The notes under the pieces are model-generated. The model did not search any database, was not told the DNA's origin, and saw only the letters and a list, made by a program, of their open reading frames with translations. A stretch of DNA of 64,000 nucleotides from an uncultured Myxococcales bacterium (GTDB lineage Bacteria; Myxococcota_A; Bradymonadia; UBA7976; UBA1532): the NCBI GenBank assembly GCA_903847385.1, contig CAINDO010000261.1, positions 1 to 64,000 on the forward strand, given 5' to 3'. Below, one piece after another: positions 27,437-40,432 of the stretch. A program made the position numbers and the translations under genes. Positions within the stretch are counted from its first letter, which is position 1. Every line of letters begins with the position of its first letter.

Positions 27437-28489
27437 ATGGTCGGCAATTTCTGGCGGCGATTGGGGGCGCGAGCGCTCGTGGCGACGACGGCGTTGGCCT
27501 TCGCCACGGGCTGCGACGGCGGCGGTTGTCAGCTCCACAGCGACTGCAACGCGGACCAGCAGTGCGTCGAAGGGCGCTGCGAAGAGGCCTGCTCGGACGA
27601 TTACGACTGCGTGCTCGGCGAGGCTTGCGTCTCGGGGGCCTGCGTGGTCGCGCCGGACGCCGTTCGGCCGCGGCCCTGCAACCCGGAGACGAGCGAGGCC
27701 GGCTGCCCGGACACGTCGAGCCCCCCGGACGCGGCCATCGACGCGACGCTGCCGGACGCGGCGCTCCTCGATGCGCTCGTGGCCGACATGGGGACACCCG
27801 ACGCTGGAGACGCGGGAGACGCCGCGGCGGACGGCGGCGGCGTGACCGATGGCGGGCCGGACACCGACGCGCTCGGACCCGACAGCAGCGTGACGCCCGG
27901 CGACATCGACTTGACGGGCACCTACGCCGTGACCCGTACCGTGGACCTGACGAACGACGACCAGTTCACGGAAGGGGACGTCGCGCACTTCATCGCCAAC
28001 CTGACCCGCCTTGCCGATCATGCCCGCTACCGGCTCGACTTCATCGATCCGGAGGGCCACGCGCTGAGCTCCGAGGTGGCGCTCGATTTCCGCTCCCCCG
28101 AGGGGCCCCACAACTACCAGTTCCGGTACGAGCGGCCCATCGACCTTCCGCCCCCTGGCTGCATGGCCTTCGAGGAGACCTTCGAGCGCGGCCAGGTGGA
28201 CACGATGGTGCCGGAGACGACCCTCGACGGTCAGCAGATCCTGCACGGCCAGTACGAGGGCGACCAATGCGCCGAGGCCGATCGGCTGACGAACTTCACC
28301 GTGCGGTGGGTGCGCATCCCGACGCCGGTGCCGCCGGGCGACGCGGGCGTCGGCGGCGACGCGGGCCCCGGGGACGCGGGAGCGGGCGATGCGGGACCGG
28401 GCGACGCTGCGGTGGCGCCGGACGCGCTGCGGGTCGTCGACTTCGGCCCGCTGCCCGACGCGTTCAGGCCAGATGCAGTCGTACGTTGA
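27437..28489 (+). CDS. Lipoprotein with Cys-rich EGF/disulfide-like N-terminus and GDAG-rich C-terminal tail
   Basis: MVGNFWRRLGARALVATTALAFATGCDGGGC lipobox; CQLHSDCNADQQCVEGRCEEACSDDYDCVLGEACVSGAC; PPGDAGVGGDAGPGDAGAGDAGPGDAA. Confidence 0.8.
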   Translation: MVGNFWRRLGARALVATTALAFATGCDGGGCQLHSDCNADQQCVEGRCEEACSDDYDCVLGEACVSGACVVAPDAVRPRPCNPETSEAGCPDTSSPPDAAIDATLPDAALLDALVADMGTPDAGDAGDAAADGGGVTDGGPDTDALGPDSSVTPGDIDLTGTYAVTRTVDLTNDDQFTEGDVAHFIANLTRLADHARYRLDFIDPEGHALSSEVALDFRSPEGPHNYQFRYERPIDLPPPGCMAFEETFERGQVDTMVPETTLDGQQILHGQYEGDQCAEADRLTNFTVRWVRIPTPVPPGDAGVGGDAGPGDAGAGDAGPGDAAVAPDALRVVDFGPLPDAFRPDAVVR

Positions 28490-29348
28490 AGTAGATGAGG
28501 CCGATGGCCAGCGCCAGGTAGAGGGCGATCACGACCTGCATGCCGCGGTCCGTGAGCACGACCTCCGTCGGTGAGCCGCCCTTCTGGTGCAGGTGCACCA
28601 GATACAGGTAGCGGAAGATGCCGAACAGCACGAGCGGCACCGTGAGCACCAGGCCGTTGGTGCCGACCTTCTCCACCGTGCGCGGGTCGATGGTGTAGAG
28701 CGCGTAGCTCATCACCGTCATCGAGGCCAGGGCGGCCACCATCTTGTCGATGAACTGCAGGGAGTAGTGCGCCAGGTTGCCGCGGTGCGAGATGGCGTCC
28801 TCGCCCAGGCTCTCGAGCTCGTGCCGGCGTTTGCAGAACGCCAGGAAGAGCGAAATAAAGAACGTGCAGATGAGCAGCCAGAACGAGATGTCCACCTCGA
28901 TGGCGAAGGCGCCGGCGGTCACGCGGAACAGGAAGCCGAGCGCGATCATGAAGACGTCGAGCAGCACGAAGTGCTTGAGCCAGACCGAGTAGGCCAGGTT
29001 CATCACCGCGTAGGTGGCCAGCACGACCCCCGTGGCGGTGTTCAGCCAGAAGGCGATGCTCAGGCCGATGGGCGCCAGGATCAGGGACAGGATGATCGCG
29101 TTCGTCCGGGAGATGGCGCCGCTGGCGATGGGGCGCTGGCTCTTCTTCGGGTGGATGCGGTCGCGCTCGTAATCGGCGACGTCGTTGACGAGGTAGATGG
29201 CGCTGGCGACGAGGCAGAAGGCCCCGAAAATCGTCAGCGTCTGGAGGCCGTGCTCGCGGTTCGTCAGGTTTCGAGAGAAGACGAGAGCCGCGAAAACAAA
29301 GACGTTTTTGACCCACTGGTGGGGGCGGAGGGCGCGGAGGTAATGCAT
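28464..29348 (-). CDS. UbiA-superfamily prenyltransferase, decaprenyl-phosphate phosphoribosyltransferase-like
   Basis: MHYLRALRPHQWVKNVFVFAALVFS; ASAIYLVNDVADYERDRIHPKKSQRPIASGAI; YSVWLKHFVLLDVFMIALGFLFRV. Confidence 0.88.
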   Translation of the reverse strand: MHYLRALRPHQWVKNVFVFAALVFSRNLTNREHGLQTLTIFGAFCLVASAIYLVNDVADYERDRIHPKKSQRPIASGAISRTNAIILSLILAPIGLSIAFWLNTATGVVLATYAVMNLAYSVWLKHFVLLDVFMIALGFLFRVTAGAFAIEVDISFWLLICTFFISLFLAFCKRRHELESLGEDAISHRGNLAHYSLQFIDKMVAALASMTVMSYALYTIDPRTVEKVGTNGLVLTVPLVLFGIFRYLYLVHLHQKGGSPTEVVLTDRGMQVVIALYLALAIGLIYFNVRLHLA

Positions 29349-29374
29349 TGCGTCGGGATTAGCACATTTTTGGC

Positions 29375-29403
29375 TTGCCTTGGAACCATCCCGGTGATAA
29401 AAG
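29375..29403 (+). promoter_or_regulatory. Candidate tRNA promoter
   Basis: TTGCCT - 17 bp - TAAAAG, 22 bp upstream of tRNA-Val. Confidence 0.45.
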
Positions 29404-29424
29404 CCCGGCACACTTTGCTGACGC

Positions 29425-29499
29425 GGGCGATTAACTCAGCGGTAGAGTGCTTCCTTCACACGGAAGAAGTCACAAGTTCAAATCTTGTATCGCCCACCA
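29425..29499 (+). tRNA. tRNA-Val (anticodon CAC), CCA encoded
   Basis: GGGCGAT TA ACTC AGCGGTA GAGT G CTTCC TTCACAC GGAAG AAGTC ACAAG TTCAAAT CTTGT ATCGCCC A CCA. Confidence 0.97.
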
Positions 29500-29533
29500 A
29501 AAACCCCGGCCGACCTGGCTGGGGTTTTTTTTT
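29500..29533 (+). terminator. Rho-independent terminator of tRNA-Val
   Basis: aaaaaccccggcc-gacct-ggctgggg followed by T9. Confidence 0.85.
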
Positions 29534-29642
29534 GATTTCAGCCGGACGTGTGAAGAATTTGCGATTGTCTCGCGTCCAGGATTCGGGTTTGTTACGGCCC
29601 GCAGTGCCTGTGCAACAACCGGAAATCCAGAGGGGATTCACG

Positions 29643-30275
29643 ATGATGACGAAGAGTGCAGCGATCCTGGCGGGGGCGATGGTCATGGCGGCGGCGAGCC
29701 CCGCGGCGGCCCTGGGGCTGAAGTACGGCGTGCGCGCTGGTTACGGCATCGGGATGCCTGATCCGGACAAGGGCATCGACAGCGCCTCGGTGCTGGACGT
29801 CGGCGGCGCGGTGATGCTCGACCTCGCGATCCTCGGCCTCGAGGTGGACCTGCTCTACAACCGCCAGACGACGACGTCCAAGGTCGACATTCTCGGCACC
29901 TCCAAGACCTTCGATGGTGTCCAGAGCAACATCGCCATCCCGGTCCTCGCGCGCGGCAGCTTCCCGCTCATCCCGGCCTTCCTGAGCCTGGATTTCGGCG
30001 GCGGCCTCGAGCCCCGCTTCCCGATCGGCGCGTCCTTCGACGGCAAGGACGAGATCGACAACGGCACGGGCGGCAAGACCAAGCTCGTCGACAGCCTCGA
30101 GTCGATGTACCTGTACCTGCCGATCTTCATCGGCGCGACGCTCGACCTGAAGCTCCTGACGGCGAACCTGGACATTCGCTACGAGCGCCAGCTCACCGCC
30201 CACATCAAGAAGGACAAGGGCGACGAGGACGCGCGCTTCCACGAACTCGTCTTCATGGCCGGCGTGCTGTTCTAA
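29643..30275 (+). CDS. Outer-membrane beta-barrel protein (OMP_b-brl-like)
   Basis: Signal peptide MMTKSAAILAGAMVMAAASPAAA; KYGVRAGYGIGMP; amphipathic strands; C-terminal ELVFMAGVLF. Confidence 0.78.
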   Translation: MMTKSAAILAGAMVMAAASPAAALGLKYGVRAGYGIGMPDPDKGIDSASVLDVGGAVMLDLAILGLEVDLLYNRQTTTSKVDILGTSKTFDGVQSNIAIPVLARGSFPLIPAFLSLDFGGGLEPRFPIGASFDGKDEIDNGTGGKTKLVDSLESMYLYLPIFIGATLDLKLLTANLDIRYERQLTAHIKKDKGDEDARFHELVFMAGVLF

Positions 30276-31471
30276 TCAGCCGCTCTCACGACGCCGGCCG
30301 CGAGCAGGGCGTCGACCTCCGCGGGTGAATAACCCGCCTCGCTCAGCACCGCGCGGGTGTCTTCACCTTGCCGCGGTGCCGGGCGCACCGCCGTCGGCGG
30401 CTCCGACCCGGGCAAGAGCTTCGGGTTCGGGAAGAGGTGCAGGAACTCTGCGCCCTCGGCCGCGTTGTGATGCGTGCCGAACAGGCCCCGCGCCTTCGCG
30501 TGGGGCGTCGCCCGGGCCTCGTCCAAGGTAAGCACGGGCTCGATGCAGCAGTCGTGTTTCGCCAGGAACTCGACCCACGCGTCCCGCGTCCGCGAGGCGA
30601 AGAGGGCCGCCAGCTCGGCCTCCACGGCGGTCCTGCGCGCGCCCGTCGCGTAACCTTCGGGGCCCAGCTCGGGGCGCCCCACGGCCTGGCAGAAGGCCAT
30701 CCAGAACTTGGGCTCGAGGGCGGCGACGGCGAGCGTCTGCCCGTCCGCGCAGCGCCAGGGCCGGTAGCAGAGCAGGGCGCCGGCGAGCTCGTCGGCACCG
30801 GGCGAATCCACGCGCGCGCCAGCGAAGGCCTTGGCCTGGAGCATGATGCCCAGGCCGGCGACGCCGTCCGCCATGGAGGCATCGACCAGGCGGCCACGGC
30901 CGGTGCGGGTGCGCTCGTGCAGCGCAGCCAGGATGCCGAGCACGGGGTAGAGCGCGCCGCCGGCGATGTCGGCGACCTGCACACCCGGGAGCACGACGCC
31001 GGCCTCGGGGGTGCCCGTGACGCCGGCGAGACCCGCCAACGCCAGGTAGTTGAAGTCGTGCCCGGCCTTGTCCGCCAGGGGCGAGTCCTGACCGTAGCCG
31101 CTGATGGCGCAGTAGATTAGGCGGGGGTTGGCCGCCATCAAGGCGTCCGGTCCCAGCCCGAGCCGGGCCATCACGCCGGGGCGGAAGCTCTCGATGAGCA
31201 CGTCCGCCTCGGCCACGAGGCGAAGCAGGATCTCGCGGCCGGCCGCCTGCTTCAGGTCCAGCGCGAGCCCCCGCTTGTCGCGGTTCAGCGCCGCGAAGAC
31301 GGCCGACATGCGGCCGCCGAGGGGCGGGAAATAGCGCGCGTAGTCGCCGCCCTGCGTGTCCTCGATCTTGAGGACCGTGGCGCCGAGATCGGCGAGCAGG
31401 AGCGAGGCGAAGGGGCCTGGGAGGAGTCGCGAGAGGTCGAGGACGCGGAGGTCGTCGAGGGGGCGGGACAC
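30272..31471 (-). CDS. CaiB/BaiF (class III) CoA-transferase / alpha-methylacyl-CoA racemase-like
   Basis: GTG start; LRVLDLSRLLPGPFASLLLADLGATVLKIED; NRDKRGLALDLK; VLIESFRPGVMARLGL; LVDASMADGV. Confidence 0.93.
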   Translation of the reverse strand: MSRPLDDLRVLDLSRLLPGPFASLLLADLGATVLKIEDTQGGDYARYFPPLGGRMSAVFAALNRDKRGLALDLKQAAGREILLRLVAEADVLIESFRPGVMARLGLGPDALMAANPRLIYCAISGYGQDSPLADKAGHDFNYLALAGLAGVTGTPEAGVVLPGVQVADIAGGALYPVLGILAALHERTRTGRGRLVDASMADGVAGLGIMLQAKAFAGARVDSPGADELAGALLCYRPWRCADGQTLAVAALEPKFWMAFCQAVGRPELGPEGYATGARRTAVEAELAALFASRTRDAWVEFLAKHDCCIEPVLTLDEARATPHAKARGLFGTHHNAAEGAEFLHLFPNPKLLPGSEPPTAVRPAPRQGEDTRAVLSEAGYSPAEVDALLAAGVVRAAD

Positions 31472-31485
31472 GGCGGGGAGGGGCT

Positions 31486-31812
31486 TCAGCCGCCGAGGAC
31501 GGAGCCGAGCTTCATGGCGAGGCCCATGTTGCCCGACACCTGGAGCTTGCCCATCATGAACAGCTGCGGACCGGGGACCTTGCCCTGGACGAGGTTCACG
31601 AAGTCGGCGGAGCCGACGGTGATCGTACAATCGGCGGCCGCGGCGGCGCCGGAGGAGACCTTGCACTCCTTGAGGTCGACCACCCACTGACCGCCGTCGT
31701 CGCCCGTCACGTTGAACTGGTAGACGGCGTCGATCTCTTTCGCCTTCGCCTGCTGGGCCGGGTTCTGGAGGCGGGTGGCGATCTGGTTCTCGAAGATTTC
31801 CTGGGGGGTCAT
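31486..31812 (-). CDS. SCP2 sterol-binding domain protein
   Basis: 108 aa: YQFNVTGDDGGQWVVDLKECKVSSG..DCTITVGSADFVNLVQGKVPGPQLFMMGKLQVSGNMGLAMKLG. Confidence 0.9.
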   Translation of the reverse strand: MTPQEIFENQIATRLQNPAQQAKAKEIDAVYQFNVTGDDGGQWVVDLKECKVSSGAAAAADCTITVGSADFVNLVQGKVPGPQLFMMGKLQVSGNMGLAMKLGSVLGG

Positions 31813-31882
31813 GTGGGTCTCCCGATGGATGGCCGATGGAAAACTGAATCACGATTCAGTCGGTGCGAGGCCGGGAGGTTAG

Positions 31883-32698
31883 TCACCCCGGTCCCGCACT
31901 GTCAACGGCCTGTGCGGCCCGATGGGCGCGGCACACGCCGCGGCGGCCTTCGGCCAGGAAACCGAGGAACGAGCGCACTTCGGCGTGCGCGGAGAGGGCC
32001 TCGAGCTCGGCGAGCGTGACGGCGTCACGACGGCGCGCGGCGGGGCCCGTCAGGCGCAGGCGGAACGCGCGGTGGAGGGCGTCGCGGACGTCGCGGGGGA
32101 GCCCGGCGCGCCGAAGCCCGGTCACGTTGAGGCCGTAGAGACGCGCGTGGTCGCCGACGGCCAGGCAGTACGGTGGCACGTCCTGGCTCACCATGGCGTT
32201 GGCGGCGACGAAGGCCAGCGCGCCGACGCGGGCGAACTGGTGGACGGCGGCATGCCCGCCGAGGCCGGCCCGGTCGTGGATCTCCACGTGCCCGGCGAGG
32301 CTGACCCCGTTGGCCAGCGTGACCGCGTCCCCCAGCATGCAGTCGTGGCCGACGTGCGCGCCGGCCATCAGCAGGTTGCCGGCGCCGAGGCGCGTGACGC
32401 CACCGCCGTGGGCGCTGCCGCGCGAGACGGTCACGTGCTCGCGGAAGACGTTGTCCGGGCCGCAGACGAGCCGCGTGGGCGCGTCCGACGGCGTCCGGCG
32501 GTCCTGGGCGTCTGCGCCAATCACCGCGAAGCTGTGCACGTGGCACCCGGCCCCGAGCGTCGTGTTCGGCCCCACGATGGCGTAGGGATGGAGTACACAG
32601 CCCGGCCCGATCACCGCGCCGGCGCCGACGACGACCCCCGCAGCGAGCTGTGCGGTCGCATCGACGCGCGCGGAGGGGTCGACGAGCGCGCGCATCAC
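31883..32698 (-). CDS. lpxA: Acyl-ACP--UDP-N-acetylglucosamine O-acyltransferase
   Basis: [68 protein letters not shown]; hexapeptide repeats. Confidence 0.95.
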   Translation of the reverse strand: MMRALVDPSARVDATAQLAAGVVVGAGAVIGPGCVLHPYAIVGPNTTLGAGCHVHSFAVIGADAQDRRTPSDAPTRLVCGPDNVFREHVTVSRGSAHGGGVTRLGAGNLLMAGAHVGHDCMLGDAVTLANGVSLAGHVEIHDRAGLGGHAAVHQFARVGALAFVAANAMVSQDVPPYCLAVGDHARLYGLNVTGLRRAGLPRDVRDALHRAFRLRLTGPAARRRDAVTLAELEALSAHAEVRSFLGFLAEGRRGVCRAHRAAQAVDSAGPG

Positions 32699-33666
32699 GG
32701 CTCCACCAGGCGGCGCAGGCGCGCGATGCGGCGCAGTCGGGGGCGGTTCGGCTCCGCGGGGTGACCGCTGTATTCCCCGCCGGCCGGCAGGCTGTGCGTG
32801 ACCCCGCTCTGGGCGGCCACGCGGGCACCGCGACCGACGACGGCGCCCCCGGCGACCCCGACCTGGCCACCCAGGACGACACCCGCCTCGACCACGGCCC
32901 CGCCGGCCAGGCCGACCTGCCCGCAGAGCACCGCGCCGGCGCCGACGCGGGCGTTGTGGCCGACCTGCACCAGGTTGTCCAGGTGGGCGCCCCGGCCGAT
33001 GCGCGTCTCTCCGAGCGTGGCCCGGTCGACGCAGGTGTTGGCCCCCAAGGTGACGGCGTCCTCGATGACGACCCGCCCCACGTGGGGGAGGCGCCCGGCG
33101 GCGTCCAGCCCGAAGCCCGTGGCGCCGACGACGGCCCCCGGCCCGATCAGGCAGTCCGCGCCGACGACGCAGGCGTCGAGCACTGTCGCGCGGGGATGGA
33201 GCACGGTCCGCGCGCCGATTTCCGCGCCGGCGCCGACGAAGGACCCGGCCGAGAGCGAGACGTCGTCCCCCAAGCGCGCGCCGGGACCGACGAAAACGAA
33301 CGGTCCGATGCGCACGCCGCTCCCCAGGCTTGCGGTGGGATCCACCGCCGCGCGCGGGTCGATGCCCGGGGCGGGCCTCGCGAGCGGCTCTGGCACGTTC
33401 AGGAGGCGCAGGCTGCGGGAGAGCGCCTCACGCGGCGCGTCGGCGGCGAGAACCGCACATCCGTCGGGGACGTCGGCCGCGAACCGGGGGTCGATCAAGA
33501 CCGCGCCGGCCCGCGTGTGACGAAGTTCGGGCAGGAACCTGCGCTGAATGCACAGCGCGAGGTCGCCCGGCCCGGCAGCGTTCAGCTCGGCGACCCGCGA
33601 GACGAGGCGCTCGGGATCACCCGTCAGGCGAGCCGGCAGCGCGGCGGCGAGATCGCCGAGCCGCAC
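32695..33666 (-). CDS. lpxD: UDP-3-O-acylglucosamine N-acyltransferase
   Basis: [48 protein letters not shown]; hexapeptide repeats; [17 protein letters not shown]. Confidence 0.95.
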   Translation of the reverse strand: MRLGDLAAALPARLTGDPERLVSRVAELNAAGPGDLALCIQRRFLPELRHTRAGAVLIDPRFAADVPDGCAVLAADAPREALSRSLRLLNVPEPLARPAPGIDPRAAVDPTASLGSGVRIGPFVFVGPGARLGDDVSLSAGSFVGAGAEIGARTVLHPRATVLDACVVGADCLIGPGAVVGATGFGLDAAGRLPHVGRVVIEDAVTLGANTCVDRATLGETRIGRGAHLDNLVQVGHNARVGAGAVLCGQVGLAGGAVVEAGVVLGGQVGVAGGAVVGRGARVAAQSGVTHSLPAGGEYSGHPAEPNRPRLRRIARLRRLVEP

Positions 33667-33672
33667 GGCCGC

Positions 33673-34200
33673 TTATTTGCCTTCGCCCGCGTTGTAGCGG
33701 CGGATCAGCTCGTTCGTCAGGTCGAGCGCGCTCTCGGCCCAGAGCACCGAGGACTCGGTCTTCTCGAAGATCATCGTCCACTTCTGCTCTTTGCCCATCT
33801 TCTCGAGAATCCGGGCCATGCGCTTGAAGATGTCCTTGGTGAGCTCGGCCTCTTTGCCGGCGAGCTCCTTCTGCAGCGTCGCGTAGATCATCTGCAGGCG
33901 GCCGAGCTTCTCGGCAAGCTCCTCCTCACGCTGGCGGCGGATGTCTTCCTTCATCATCGCCTTCTGCGTGTCGAAGTCCGCCTTGGCCTTCTTCAGGCCC
34001 TCCTGCTCGCTGTCGAGCTGCTTCTGCTTGTCGCTCTTGAGCTTCTCGAGGGTGGCCTTGGCGGACTTGCCCTCGTCCACCTCGAGCAGCGCGCGCTGCA
34101 TGTCGACGTAGGCGATCTTGACCTCTGCCCGGGCGGCCGTGGCGCCAATGAGCAGGTAGAGCATCGAGGACAGGAGGAAACGGGCGCGGAAGGTCATCAC
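33673..34200 (-). CDS. skp: OmpH/Skp family periplasmic chaperone
   Basis: Signal peptide, VKIAYVDMQRALLEVDEGKSAKATLEKLKSDKQKQLD coiled coil; downstream of bamA. Confidence 0.92.
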   Translation of the reverse strand: MMTFRARFLLSSMLYLLIGATAARAEVKIAYVDMQRALLEVDEGKSAKATLEKLKSDKQKQLDSEQEGLKKAKADFDTQKAMMKEDIRRQREEELAEKLGRLQMIYATLQKELAGKEAELTKDIFKRMARILEKMGKEQKWTMIFEKTESSVLWAESALDLTNELIRRYNAGEGK

Positions 34201-34207
34201 GACACTC

Positions 34208-36549
<2,342 letters not shown>

Positions 36550-36553
<4 letters not shown>

Positions 36554-37266
36554 GGGTTGGCGCCCTCCTCGAAGCCGTTCACGAGGCCGCCGTCCTTCAT
36601 GCGCAGGCAGCGCGGCAGGTTGCGCGCGAGTTCGGCGTTGTGGGTGACGATGAGCATGGCCGTGCCGTACTCCGTCGTCAGCGACTGGAAGAGCTCATGG
36701 ATGCCCGCGCTCGTGCGGCTGTCCAGGTTGCCCGTGGGCTCGTCCGCCATGAGCAGCCTGGGCTGACCGACCAGCGCGCGGGCCAGCGCGACGCGCTGCT
36801 GCTCGCCGCCCGAGAGTTCGCCGGGTCGGTGCGTGAGCCGGTGCGAGAGACCGACGCGCTCGAGCCAGTTCTCGGCGAGCGCGCGGGCCTCGTTGCGTCG
36901 GACCCGCCGCATCAGGAGAGGCATCATCGCGTTCTCCAGGGCGGTGAACTCCGGCAGCAGGTGATGGAACTGGAACATGAACCCGATGGTGCGGTTGCGG
37001 AATTCCGCGAGCGCGCGACCGTTCATCTGGGTCACGTCCTGCCCGGCCACCTTGATCTCGCCGCCCGTGGGCGCATCGAGCGTGCCGAGGACGTGTAGCA
37101 GTGTGCTCTTGCCGGCGCCGGACTGGCCGACGATGGCGACCTGCTCGCCGCGGTGGACGGTGAGGTCGATGTGGCGGAGGACCTCGATCTGGGCGCCCTC
37201 GTGGAGGAAACGCTTGGAGAGGCCGCGCACCTCGAGCAGCGGCGTGGCGGGGTCGAGGGCGGTCAT
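36550..37266 (-). CDS. lolD: ABC transporter ATP-binding protein LolD
   Basis: [81 protein letters not shown]. Confidence 0.96.
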
Positions 37267-38885
37267 TCGGCGCAGAGTCCCTCGACCGGGCGGAGCCGGG
37301 CCGCGTAGAAGGCCGGGTAGAGCGTGGAGATGACGCTGATCGCCAGCGCCACCAGCACGATGGCGACGACGTCGACCGCGCGCACGTCCACGGGGATGTT
37401 GGGCAGGTAGTAGACGGAGCCGTCCATCGGCAGCTTCACGGCGGAGAGGCCGAAGCCGAGCGAGAGGCCGAGCGTCGCGCCGACGAGCGCGCCGAGGGCG
37501 CCGTTGAACAGGCCCTGGCTCATGAAGATGCGCACGATGCTCGCCTGATGCGCGCCCATGGCGTTGAGGATGGCCACCTGACGGCGGCGTTCGATGATGG
37601 TCATGACCAGGGTTGCCGTGATCGCAAACGCGGCGAGCAGGATGTTGATGCTGAGGACCAGGAACATGGCGATCTTCTCCAGCTTCAGGGCGCTGAACAG
37701 GTTGCTGTTCAGCTCCTGCCAGTCCGAGACGCGAACGCCCGGGCCGAGCTTCTCCTGAAGGTGGTCGCGTACGGTTCGGGCCTGGTCGAGGTCGACGACG
37801 CGCACCTGAATGCCGCCGGCGACGTCGCCGAGCCCGAGATAGTGCTGGAGAGCGCCGAGGCTCGTATAGGCGAGGCGCGTGTCGAATTCCAGCATGCCGG
37901 ACTCGAACCAGCCCGCGAGGCGGAACGGACGACTCTTGGGGATGGGGCCGTTGGGGCCGAGATCGCCGAAGGGCGAGACGACGTTGACCGACTCGCCTTG
38001 CCAGAGGTTCAGGTTGCGGCGCAGTTCGGCGCCCATCATCACGGCAGGGAGCAGGCGGCGGCCGTCCGGGCCCTTGGGGGCCGAGGGCGCCGGGAAGCCC
38101 ATGTCGGCATCGATCAGTTCGGGATCCGGCGGGGGCGGCTCGGGCGGGGCGTCCTCGGCCTGGGCGGCCAGGCGTTGGCGCTCGCGGCCCTCGGGCACGT
38201 CCCCCAGGGAGGGGTGGTCGTTCAGGTCGAAGGGCTTGACCATCTCCGGCTTGTCGAGGGCCTCGAGCTTGCCCTCTTTCACCGTCTCGGGGAGCCGGTT
38301 GGCCTGCCCGACCGTCTGAACCTCGATGCCCTTCAGCAGCGCCGGCTGGAGATTCGTCGGGGAGGTGAGCATCACCTCCGTCTGAATGAACGGCGTCGCG
38401 CCGAGCACCCCCTCGACCGTGCGGGCCTGGGCGGCGAGGTCCGTGTAACCCTCGAGGTACTGCCCGCCCTCGGCCGCGTCGATGACGATGTGCGCCTGCG
38501 TGTCGACGATCTTCGTGCGCAGGTCCTTCTGAAACCCGTTCATCACGCCGAGGACCAGGATGACCTCCATCACGCCGATGGCCACCATGAAGGCGCTGAA
38601 GGCGCTGAACGACGTGAGGAACGTGTTGAGCGCGCCGAAGAGCGTGATGCAGAAGCCGATGGCCAGAAACGCGCCGCCGGCCCCGAGCGCGATCATCGGC
38701 CCCTGGGAGCGGGGCGCGAAGAGCGAGCTGGCGACGCTGTCACTGCCGAAGGCGGCGACGCCGAGGCCCACGCCGAGCCCGCCGAGGACCAGCAGCCCGA
38801 GCCCGAGCAGGAGCACCTGGGGGCGACGCTTCACCCGCAGCAGGTAACGCCAGCCGACGAAGCTCTCGAAGGGGCCGGCCCACAA
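37263..38885 (-). CDS. lolE: Lipoprotein-releasing ABC permease LolC/LolE family (expanded)
   Basis: [52 protein letters not shown]; FtsX-like C-terminal TMs; ATGA coupling with lolD. Confidence 0.93.
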   Translation of the reverse strand: MWAGPFESFVGWRYLLRVKRRPQVLLLGLGLLVLGGLGVGLGVAAFGSDSVASSLFAPRSQGPMIALGAGGAFLAIGFCITLFGALNTFLTSFSAFSAFMVAIGVMEVILVLGVMNGFQKDLRTKIVDTQAHIVIDAAEGGQYLEGYTDLAAQARTVEGVLGATPFIQTEVMLTSPTNLQPALLKGIEVQTVGQANRLPETVKEGKLEALDKPEMVKPFDLNDHPSLGDVPEGRERQRLAAQAEDAPPEPPPPDPELIDADMGFPAPSAPKGPDGRRLLPAVMMGAELRRNLNLWQGESVNVVSPFGDLGPNGPIPKSRPFRLAGWFESGMLEFDTRLAYTSLGALQHYLGLGDVAGGIQVRVVDLDQARTVRDHLQEKLGPGVRVSDWQELNSNLFSALKLEKIAMFLVLSINILLAAFAITATLVMTIIERRRQVAILNAMGAHQASIVRIFMSQGLFNGALGALVGATLGLSLGFGLSAVKLPMDGSVYYLPNIPVDVRAVDVVAIVLVALAISVISTLYPAFYAARLRPVEGLCAE

Positions 38886-38891
38886 GGCGAC

Positions 38892-40367
38892 TCACCCCTC
38901 CGGACGCATCAGAGGGAAGAAAAGGACGTCCCGGATCGAGGGGCTGTTCGTCATCAACATGACGAGGCGGTCGATGCCGATGCCCTCACCGGCGGTCGGG
39001 GGCATGCCGAACTCGAGGGCCCGGACGAAGTCCTCGTCCATCGGGTGGGCCTCGTCGTCGCCCTTCTCGCGGTTCTGCACCTGCGAGTCGAAGCGCTCGT
39101 ACTGGTCGACCGGGTCGTTCAACTCGCTGAACGCGTTGGCGATCTCGCGTCCGGCGACGTAGAGCTCGAAGCGGTCGACCAGGCGGGGGTTCGTGTCCTT
39201 CTTGCGGGACAGAGGCGAGACGTCCAGCGGGAAGTCCGTGACGAAGGTCGGCTGGATGAGCAGGTGCTCCGCCGCGGCCTCGAACACGGCCATCTGCAGG
39301 TACCCCAGGGGCATCTGCGCCGTCTTGGGGATCTCGTAGCGCGCGGCGGCCGCCAGCAGGGCGTCGCGGTCCTCGACGTCCGCCTCGGGGATGCCGGCGT
39401 GTTCGATGAGGCCCTGGTAGACGGACAGGCGGCGGAACGGCGCCTCGAAGGAGAGGGTGTGCTCGCCGTAGGGGATGACCGCCGTGCCGTGCATGTGCAC
39501 GCAGAGGCCGCTCAGGAGGGTCTCGGTGAGATTCATGAGGTCTTCGTAGTTGGCGAAGGCCTCGTAGAACTCCAGCGCGGTGAACTCGGGGTTGTGCCGG
39601 GTGGACACGCCCTCGTTCCGGAAGTTCTTGTTGAGCTCGAAGACCCGGTGCAGGCCGCCGACCACCAAACGCTTGAGGTTCAGCTCCGGCGCGATGCGCA
39701 GGTAGAGCTTCATGTCGAGCGCGTTGTTGTGGGTGACGAAGGGGCGCGCGGCCGCGCCGCCGTAAAGCGACGCCAGCATGGGCGTCTCGACCTCGAGATA
39801 GTCGCGATCTTCGAAGAAGCGGCGGATGTACGACACGATCCGGCTGCGGGCCTGGAACGTGCGGCGGGTCTCCTCGTTGACGATCAGATCGACGTAGCGC
39901 TGCCGGTAGCGGACGGCGACGTCCGTCAAGCCGTGCCACTTCTCCGGCAGGGGGCGCAGGGTCTTGGTCAGGATGCGGAACGACCGCGCCTTGACCGAGA
40001 GCTCGCCCTTGCGGGTGCGCATCATCACGCCGCCGGTGCCGATGATGTCGCCGACGTCCAGGTGTTCGAGCCGCTGGAAGTCGAGCTCCGGCAGTTCGTT
40101 CTGGAAGAGGTTGACCTGGATCTCCGTGCTCCGGTCGAGCACGACCAGGAAGACCACCTTGCCCATGCGGCGCACGGCCATGACGCGGCCGGCGAGGGCT
40201 ATGGCAATCGCGGCCGCTTCCAGGGTCTCGGCGTCCTTGTCGGCGTGCTCCGCGAGGAGGTCGGCCGCCAGGTGCGTGACCCGGAAATCATTGGCGTAGG
40301 GGTCGTCTCCAAGGGCGCGCAGCGCGTCGGCTTTTGCCTTGCGCTGGCTGATGATCGTCTCTTCCAC
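38892..40367 (-). CDS. lysS: Lysyl-tRNA synthetase, class II
   Basis: RYRQRYVDLIVNEETRRTFQARSRI; VETPMLASLYGGAAARPFVTHNNALDMKLYLRIAPELNLKRLVVGG..VFELNKNFRNEGVSTRHNPEFT; GIGIDRLVMLMTNSPSIRDVLFFPLMRPE. Probable GTG start (VEETIISQ). Confidence 0.97.
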   Translation of the reverse strand: MEETIISQRKAKADALRALGDDPYANDFRVTHLAADLLAEHADKDAETLEAAAIAIALAGRVMAVRRMGKVVFLVVLDRSTEIQVNLFQNELPELDFQRLEHLDVGDIIGTGGVMMRTRKGELSVKARSFRILTKTLRPLPEKWHGLTDVAVRYRQRYVDLIVNEETRRTFQARSRIVSYIRRFFEDRDYLEVETPMLASLYGGAAARPFVTHNNALDMKLYLRIAPELNLKRLVVGGLHRVFELNKNFRNEGVSTRHNPEFTALEFYEAFANYEDLMNLTETLLSGLCVHMHGTAVIPYGEHTLSFEAPFRRLSVYQGLIEHAGIPEADVEDRDALLAAAARYEIPKTAQMPLGYLQMAVFEAAAEHLLIQPTFVTDFPLDVSPLSRKKDTNPRLVDRFELYVAGREIANAFSELNDPVDQYERFDSQVQNREKGDDEAHPMDEDFVRALEFGMPPTAGEGIGIDRLVMLMTNSPSIRDVLFFPLMRPEG

Positions 40368-40432
40368 CGCGGTGCCTCCGGCGAGCGAGCGGCGCACCGT
40401 ATCCGCATGTCCCGCCGGGATCAAGCACAGAT

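Noticed and set aside
29425-29533. Integration (att) site for a mobile element at tRNA-Val
   Set aside because: No integrase, no duplicated 3' tRNA end and no phage genes nearby; just a tRNA with a terminator.
30272-31812. CaiB transferase + SCP2 pair as a novel pathway
   Set aside because: Class III CoA-transferases and SCP2 proteins commonly co-occur in lipid/sterol metabolism; nothing unusual in the motifs.
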